Shown here: positions 7,110 through 10,042 of the stretch, piece by piece
How the letters are laid out: every line of letters starts with the position of its first letter
Numbering within the stretch: the first letter of the stretch is position 1
Source of the DNA: AC-37 sp034663685
Lineage (GTDB): Bacteria > Actinomycetota > Thermoleophilia > Solirubrobacterales > Thermoleophilaceae
Direction of reading: 5' to 3'
Assembly: GCA_034663685.1 (NCBI GenBank)
Contig: JAXDJC010000245.1
Span: 1 to 10,042 of the forward strand
DNA length: 10,042 bases
Notes under the pieces: generated by a model
The model's input: the letters and a program-made list of their open reading frames with translations, nothing else
What the model was told of the DNA's origin: nothing
Databases searched by the model: none
Position numbers and translations under genes: made by a program

Positions 7110-8528
7110 GTGAGCGTCGGGCTGCGGACCGGGGAAGCGCCGCTCGCGCTGCCCGCCGCCGCACGCGAGGAGCTGCGCACGCGGGTGGAGCAGGCGGTGC
7201 GGCTGGCGCGGAAGGAGGGCCGGCCGGTGCTGGCAAGCGTGTCGGCCGCGGTGGACCCCGGCGTGGACCCCTCCGCCACGGTGCTGGCCGCCCGCGGCAC
7301 CGATCCCGCCTTCTGCTTCGAGCAGCCCGACCGCGACGGATTCGCGCTCGCCGCGCTAGGCGCGGCCGCCACCGCCGAGGGGTCCGGCTCAGGCCGCTTC
7401 GCCACGGTTGCAGCGCGCTGCCGCGCACTCTCGGTGGGCGCGTTCGCGGACGGCGCCGACCCGGCGTGGGTGGGGGGCTTCGCGTTCGCGCCGGAGGGCG
7501 GCTCGACCCCCGAGTGGTCCTCCTTCGCGCCCGCGCGGCTCACGCTCCCGGAGGTCTCGATCGCCCGGCGGGCCGGCGGCTCGCGGCTCACGGTGAACGT
7601 GGTGGCGGAGGGCGACGAGTCGCCGGACGCCGTGCTAGACCGGATCGACCGGCGGCTCGCCACGCTCCTGCCCGCCCACATGCCTCTGCTCGACCCCGAC
7701 CCGGTCGAGGCCGCGCGGGTGGCCAGCGCCGCGCCGCCGGAGCACTTCGAGGAGGCCGTGCGGCGCGCCACGGAGCGGATCGCCGCGGGGGAGATGGACA
7801 AGGTGGTGCTCGCCCGCGAGGTGCGCGTGCACACGCCGCATGCCATCGACCCGGCCGCGATCTACGGCGCTCTCCGCCAGGCGTTCCCGTCGTGCTACTG
7901 CTACCTGGCCGCGACCGCCGACGCGACCTTCCTCGGCGCCAGCCCCGAGCTGCTCGTGCGCCGCGACGGACAGCGCGCGCAGACCGTGGCGCTGGCGGGC
8001 ACGCTGCGACGAAGCGCCGACCCGGCGGTCGACCGCCACCTGGCCGAGCAGCTCCTCTCCGGCGAGAGCTTTCGCGAGGAGCAGGCGATCGTCACGCGCC
8101 GGATCGAGCGCACGCTCGGCCCGGTCAGCGTGTGGGTGGCCGCCGCCGAGGAGCCGGTGGTGGTCAAGGTCCAGAACGTGCAGCACCTCGGCACCCCGAT
8201 CCGCGCGCAGCTCGCCGACCCGCTGCCCTGCGTCTCGCTGGCGGGCCTGCTGCACCCCACGCCGGCGGTCGGGGGTGAGCCGGCGCACAGCGCGCTCCCG
8301 CTGATTCCCAAGCTCGAGGGGATCGACCGCGGGTGGTACGCGGGCCCGGTCGGCTGGACCGACCTGGCGGAGGACGGCGAGTTCTGCGTGGCGCTGCGCT
8401 GCGCGCTGATCCGCGGCCGGGTGGCGCACCTGTATGCCGGCGAGGGCATCGTGCGCGACTCGGTGCCGGCCGAGGAGCTGGCCGCGAACGAGGCCAAGCT
8501 CCAGGCGCTGCTGCCCCTGCTGATCTAA
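7110..8528 (+). CDS. menF: Isochorismate synthase (MenF/EntC/DhbC family)
   Basis: This Mg-dependent cytoplasmic enzyme converts chorismate to isochorismate, the entry step to menaquinone or to salicylate/dihydroxybenzoate siderophores. It has 472 residues, starting at GTG 7110, 16 nt after ilvN and without a clear Shine-Dalgarno. The N-terminal ~200 residues are variable. The chorismate-binding domain runs from ~210 to the end: DKVVLAREV with the catalytic-base Lys231; FLGASPELLVRR with the general-acid Glu280, whose spacing matches MenF Lys190/Glu240; TVALAGTLRRS; KVQNVQHLGTPI; LLHPTPAVGGEP; EGIDRGWYAGPVGW; and LYAGEGIVRDSVP followed by the EELAANEAK metal-binding end. HPTPAVGG and YAGPVGW favour isochorismate synthase over anthranilate or aminodeoxychorismate synthase. 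A menaquinone role is the more likely one because no siderophore genes are near, but no other men gene is in view either. Cotranscription with ilvBN is possible from the spacing. Confidence 0.92.
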   Translation: MSVGLRTGEAPLALPAAAREELRTRVEQAVRLARKEGRPVLASVSAAVDPGVDPSATVLAARGTDPAFCFEQPDRDGFALAALGAAATAEGSGSGRFATVAARCRALSVGAFADGADPAWVGGFAFAPEGGSTPEWSSFAPARLTLPEVSIARRAGGSRLTVNVVAEGDESPDAVLDRIDRRLATLLPAHMPLLDPDPVEAARVASAAPPEHFEEAVRRATERIAAGEMDKVVLAREVRVHTPHAIDPAAIYGALRQAFPSCYCYLAATADATFLGASPELLVRRDGQRAQTVALAGTLRRSADPAVDRHLAEQLLSGESFREEQAIVTRRIERTLGPVSVWVAAAEEPVVVKVQNVQHLGTPIRAQLADPLPCVSLAGLLHPTPAVGGEPAHSALPLIPKLEGIDRGWYAGPVGWTDLAEDGEFCVALRCALIRGRVAHLYAGEGIVRDSVPAEELAANEAKLQALLPLLI

Positions 8529-8532
8529 AGAG

Positions 8533-8549
8533 ACCCCCCACTTGGGGGT
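8533..8549 (+). terminator. Hairpin after menF, possible terminator
   Basis: ACCCCC and GGGGGT form a 6-bp stem around the 5-nt loop CACTT, just after the menF TAA at 8526-8528. It is not followed by a U-tract on the + strand. On the - strand the hairpin is followed by a T-rich CTCTTTA, but the convergent - strand gene ends far downstream. Actinobacterial terminators often lack U-tracts, so this is a fair but unproven terminator. Confidence 0.45.
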
Positions 8550-8572
8550 GGCGCGCGGGCACTCGTCCCGTC

Positions 8573-8578
8573 GAGAAT
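8573..8578 (+). promoter_or_regulatory. -10-like box GAGAAT for a probable leaderless transcript
   Basis: CGAGAAT ends 6 nt before the ATG at 8585, and no Shine-Dalgarno is present. The heptamer and its position repeat those before the ATG at 4336. I see no clear -35. Confidence 0.42.
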
Positions 8579-8584
8579 GCGCGC

Positions 8585-9790
8585 ATGCCGAGTCTGAGCG
8601 GAAACACGGCGCTCGATGTCGCGATCGGGCTTTCATTCGTCTACCTGTTGTTCAGCCTGCTGCTGAGCGCTGTGCAGGAGGCGATTGCCGCGTGGCTCGG
8701 CCTGCGCGCGGCAACGCTCGAGAAGGCGATCAAGAACCTGCTCGAGAGCAAGAAGGCCGGGCCGGAGGGCACGAAGCAGTTGGACGGCGGCCCCGAACCC
8801 CCGCCCGCCGCGACCGGGGCCCTCGCGTCGGAGTTCTACGGCCACGCCCTGATCCAGGGTCTCTACAAGAGCTCGTGGTGGCGGTTCATCAAGGGGCGGA
8901 CCGGTCCGTCCTACATCCCAGCTCGCACCTTCGCGACGGCGCTGCTCGACATCCTCGCGCCTGCGACCGAAGCCGATGATGTCGTGGAGAAGGCGAAGCT
9001 GAAGATCGGCGCCCTGCCGGCGGGCGGTACCCGGCAGGCGCTCCTCGCGCTTGTCCTGCAGTTCGGGCACGACCGCGACAAGCTGCGCACGGAAATCGAA
9101 ACGTGGTTCGACAACTCGATGGGGAGGGCGTCCGGGTGGTACAAGCGGCAGGCCCAGATCATCCTCTGCCTCCTGGCCGCGGGGCTCACGTTCGGGCTCA
9201 ACATCGACACCATCACCATCGGGGATCGGCTAGCCCGCGACGACGCCCTGCGAGCAGCGGTTGTGGCGCAGGCCACCGCTGCCGTGGCCAACGGCGGGCC
9301 GACGGGGGCGACGGGTCTAGCGGGCGCGAATGGCACGACCGGTAGCGAAATTGCCGGGGGCACAACGGGTACGAGCGGGGCGACGGGACCCACGGGTCAG
9401 CGGCTCCAGTCAGCCGCAGACAACGTGAACGGCCTCAAGGCCCTGGGCGTACCGATCGGCCGCAGCAAGGACAAGAAGAGCCCTGTCTACTACACGTTGA
9501 AGACCACCCATGACTGGGTGCGCAAGCTCGGCGGCTGGCTCCTGACCTTCATCGCCCTGTCGCTCGGGGCGCCGTTCTGGTTCGACGCGCTCAGCAAGCT
9601 CTCGCGCCTGCGTGCGACCGGCGTGCCCGAGAAACCGCAGGACACCGCCCCGACCGCCGGCGGCGGTCCCCCGCAGGAAGTGGTGGTGCGGATCGAGGGG
9701 CCGCCGGAGAAGGAGGCGGAGGCGGAGACGGGGCCTACCCGGGCAGCGAAGGATCCGGCGACGACGAAGGACGACCCCCAGACGACGTAG
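8585..9790 (+). CDS. Three-helix membrane protein with collagen-like insertion, function unknown
   Basis: The frame is open further upstream, but the first 84 codons of that opening lie inside menF and its hairpin; ATG 8585, placed after the CGAGAAT box, gives a 401-residue protein that begins just before a membrane helix. Predicted helices are ~11-33 (AIGLSFVYLLFSLLLSAV), ~188-206 (AQIILCLLAAGLTFGL) and ~315-333 (LGGWLLTFIALSLGAPF). Basic residues place 34-187 and the C-terminus inside and 207-314 outside. The inside domain has EFYGHALIQGLY, PSYIPARTF and WFDNSMGRASGWYKR; FWFDALSKLSRLRATG follows the last helix. I recall similar orphan membrane proteins in diverse bacteria but no known function. 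Residues 238-273 are twelve Gly-X-Y-like triplets with one break, rich in Thr. The tail after ~345 is Pro/Glu/Lys-rich and disordered. Codon choice is less G/C-strict than in the neighbours, with several TTG, CTT, TCA, GAA and ATT codons, which may reflect later acquisition. Confidence 0.88.
   Translation: MPSLSGNTALDVAIGLSFVYLLFSLLLSAVQEAIAAWLGLRAATLEKAIKNLLESKKAGPEGTKQLDGGPEPPPAATGALASEFYGHALIQGLYKSSWWRFIKGRTGPSYIPARTFATALLDILAPATEADDVVEKAKLKIGALPAGGTRQALLALVLQFGHDRDKLRTEIETWFDNSMGRASGWYKRQAQIILCLLAAGLTFGLNIDTITIGDRLARDDALRAAVVAQATAAVANGGPTGATGLAGANGTTGSEIAGGTTGTSGATGPTGQRLQSAADNVNGLKALGVPIGRSKDKKSPVYYTLKTTHDWVRKLGGWLLTFIALSLGAPFWFDALSKLSRLRATGVPEKPQDTAPTAGGGPPQEVVVRIEGPPEKEAEAETGPTRAAKDPATTKDDPQTT
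9296..9403 (+). repeat. Collagen-like Gly-X-Y coding repeat
   Basis: Twelve consecutive triplets encode GPT GAT GLA GAN GTT GSE IAG GTT GTS GAT GPT GQR; only IAG lacks a leading Gly. Threonine dominates the X/Y positions. The 11-nt string GGGGCGACGGG recurs exactly at 9305-9315 and 9377-9387, consistent with growth by repeat duplication. Confidence 0.8.
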
Positions 9791-10042
9791 ACGCGCGTGC
9801 GCCGCGTGAGGCCGCGGCCACCAGCGCGGCCCCGAGCCCGGCGACGACAAGCCACACCACCCAGCCGAGCGGCGGGCTCCAGCCGGAGTGGGTGAACACC
9901 AGCGGGCCGTCTGTCCCCACGGCGGCGCGGCGCGCGGCCCAGTAGAACGCGAGCAGGTGCACGGCGGCCACCGCCGGGGGGATCGCGCTCACGAGGCCGC
10001 GCCGCAGCCGCTCGCTCAGCTCCGCAGCGTGCTCGCGCACGA
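9735..10042 (-). CDS. C-terminal part of a two-helix membrane protein, function unknown
   Basis: The frame is open to the window edge, so the true start may lie beyond it. A GTG at 10040 is possible, but any Shine-Dalgarno for it would fall outside the window. About 101 residues are visible. An amphipathic basic stretch (HAAELSERLRR) leads to hydrophobic segments ~16-34 (VSAIPPAVAAVHLLAFYWA) and ~58-78 (GWVVWLVVAGLGAALVAAA), joined by a loop with FTHSGWSPPLGW. The Ser/Pro-rich tail from ~83 looks disordered. It stops at TAG 9735-9737 on the reverse strand, inside the 3' end of the convergent 8585 gene, overlapping it by 56 nt. The overlap lies wholly in low-complexity tails of both proteins. 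No family is recognised. Confidence 0.6.
   Translation of the reverse strand, partial: VREHAAELSERLRRGLVSAIPPAVAAVHLLAFYWAARRAAVGTDGPLVFTHSGWSPPLGWVVWLVVAGLGAALVAAASRGARASTSSGGRPSSSPDPSLPG

Noticed and set aside
8333..8584. Upstream extension of the 8585 gene to a GTG at 8333
   Set aside because: The extra 84 codons lie within menF and the following hairpin, and their Arg/Gly/Ala-rich translation looks like an out-of-frame product. ATG 8585 fits the membrane helix and promoter placement.
9296..9403. Repetitive DNA in the 8585 gene as a CRISPR-like or tandem-repeat array
   Set aside because: The repetition is in codon triplets encoding Gly-X-Y within one open frame, with no uniform repeat and spacer units.

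Overview
This is a very GC-rich window, dense with genes and almost entirely on the + strand. Third codon positions are strongly G/C, GTG starts are frequent and one TTG start is likely. Protein flavour and gene mix (GatCAB amidotransferase, type II NADH dehydrogenase, isochorismate synthase of menaquinone type, -10 boxes of the TAGACT/TATGAT kind, probable leaderless genes) point to an actinobacterium, most plausibly a Thermoleophilia/Solirubrobacterales-type soil lineage. That placement is inference from sequence character, not from a marker gene search.

Layout. 1-1148: 3' part of gatB (aspartyl/glutamyl-tRNA amidotransferase subunit B). 1208-2054: a promoter and Shine-Dalgarno lead into a 74-residue protein ending in Gly-Gly, overlapped by a TTG-started two-helix membrane protein. 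2058-3347: a type II NADH dehydrogenase-like flavoprotein, 3 nt behind the membrane protein. 3358-4305: a large GNAT-type acetyltransferase, probably leaderless. 4336-4794: two small membrane proteins, the second with a C-terminal zinc ribbon. 4856-7093: ilvB-ilvN (acetohydroxyacid synthase, catalytic and valine-sensing subunits), preceded by a promoter and a GC hairpin leader. 7110-8528: isochorismate synthase (menF-like). 8529-8584: hairpin and probable leaderless promoter. 8585-9790: a three-helix membrane protein of unknown function with a collagen-like Gly-X-Y insertion in its predicted external loop. 9735-10042: C-terminal part of a two-helix membrane protein on the - strand, tail-overlapping its convergent neighbour.

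How the genes fit together. Most of the window is housekeeping metabolism: tRNA-Gln/Asn formation, branched-chain amino acid synthesis, and two quinone-related steps (NDH-2 reduces the quinone pool; isochorismate synthase makes a menaquinone precursor). The quinone link is inferred from families, since the two genes lie about 3.8 kb apart and are not obviously one operon.

I see no CRISPR array, transposase, integrase, tRNA, rRNA or defence cassette. The items most worth following are the 74-residue Gly-Gly-ending protein with a possible ubiquitin/MoaD/ThiS-like beta-grasp pattern, the collagen-like insertion, and the repeated -10-like boxes lying 6-7 nt before start codons.
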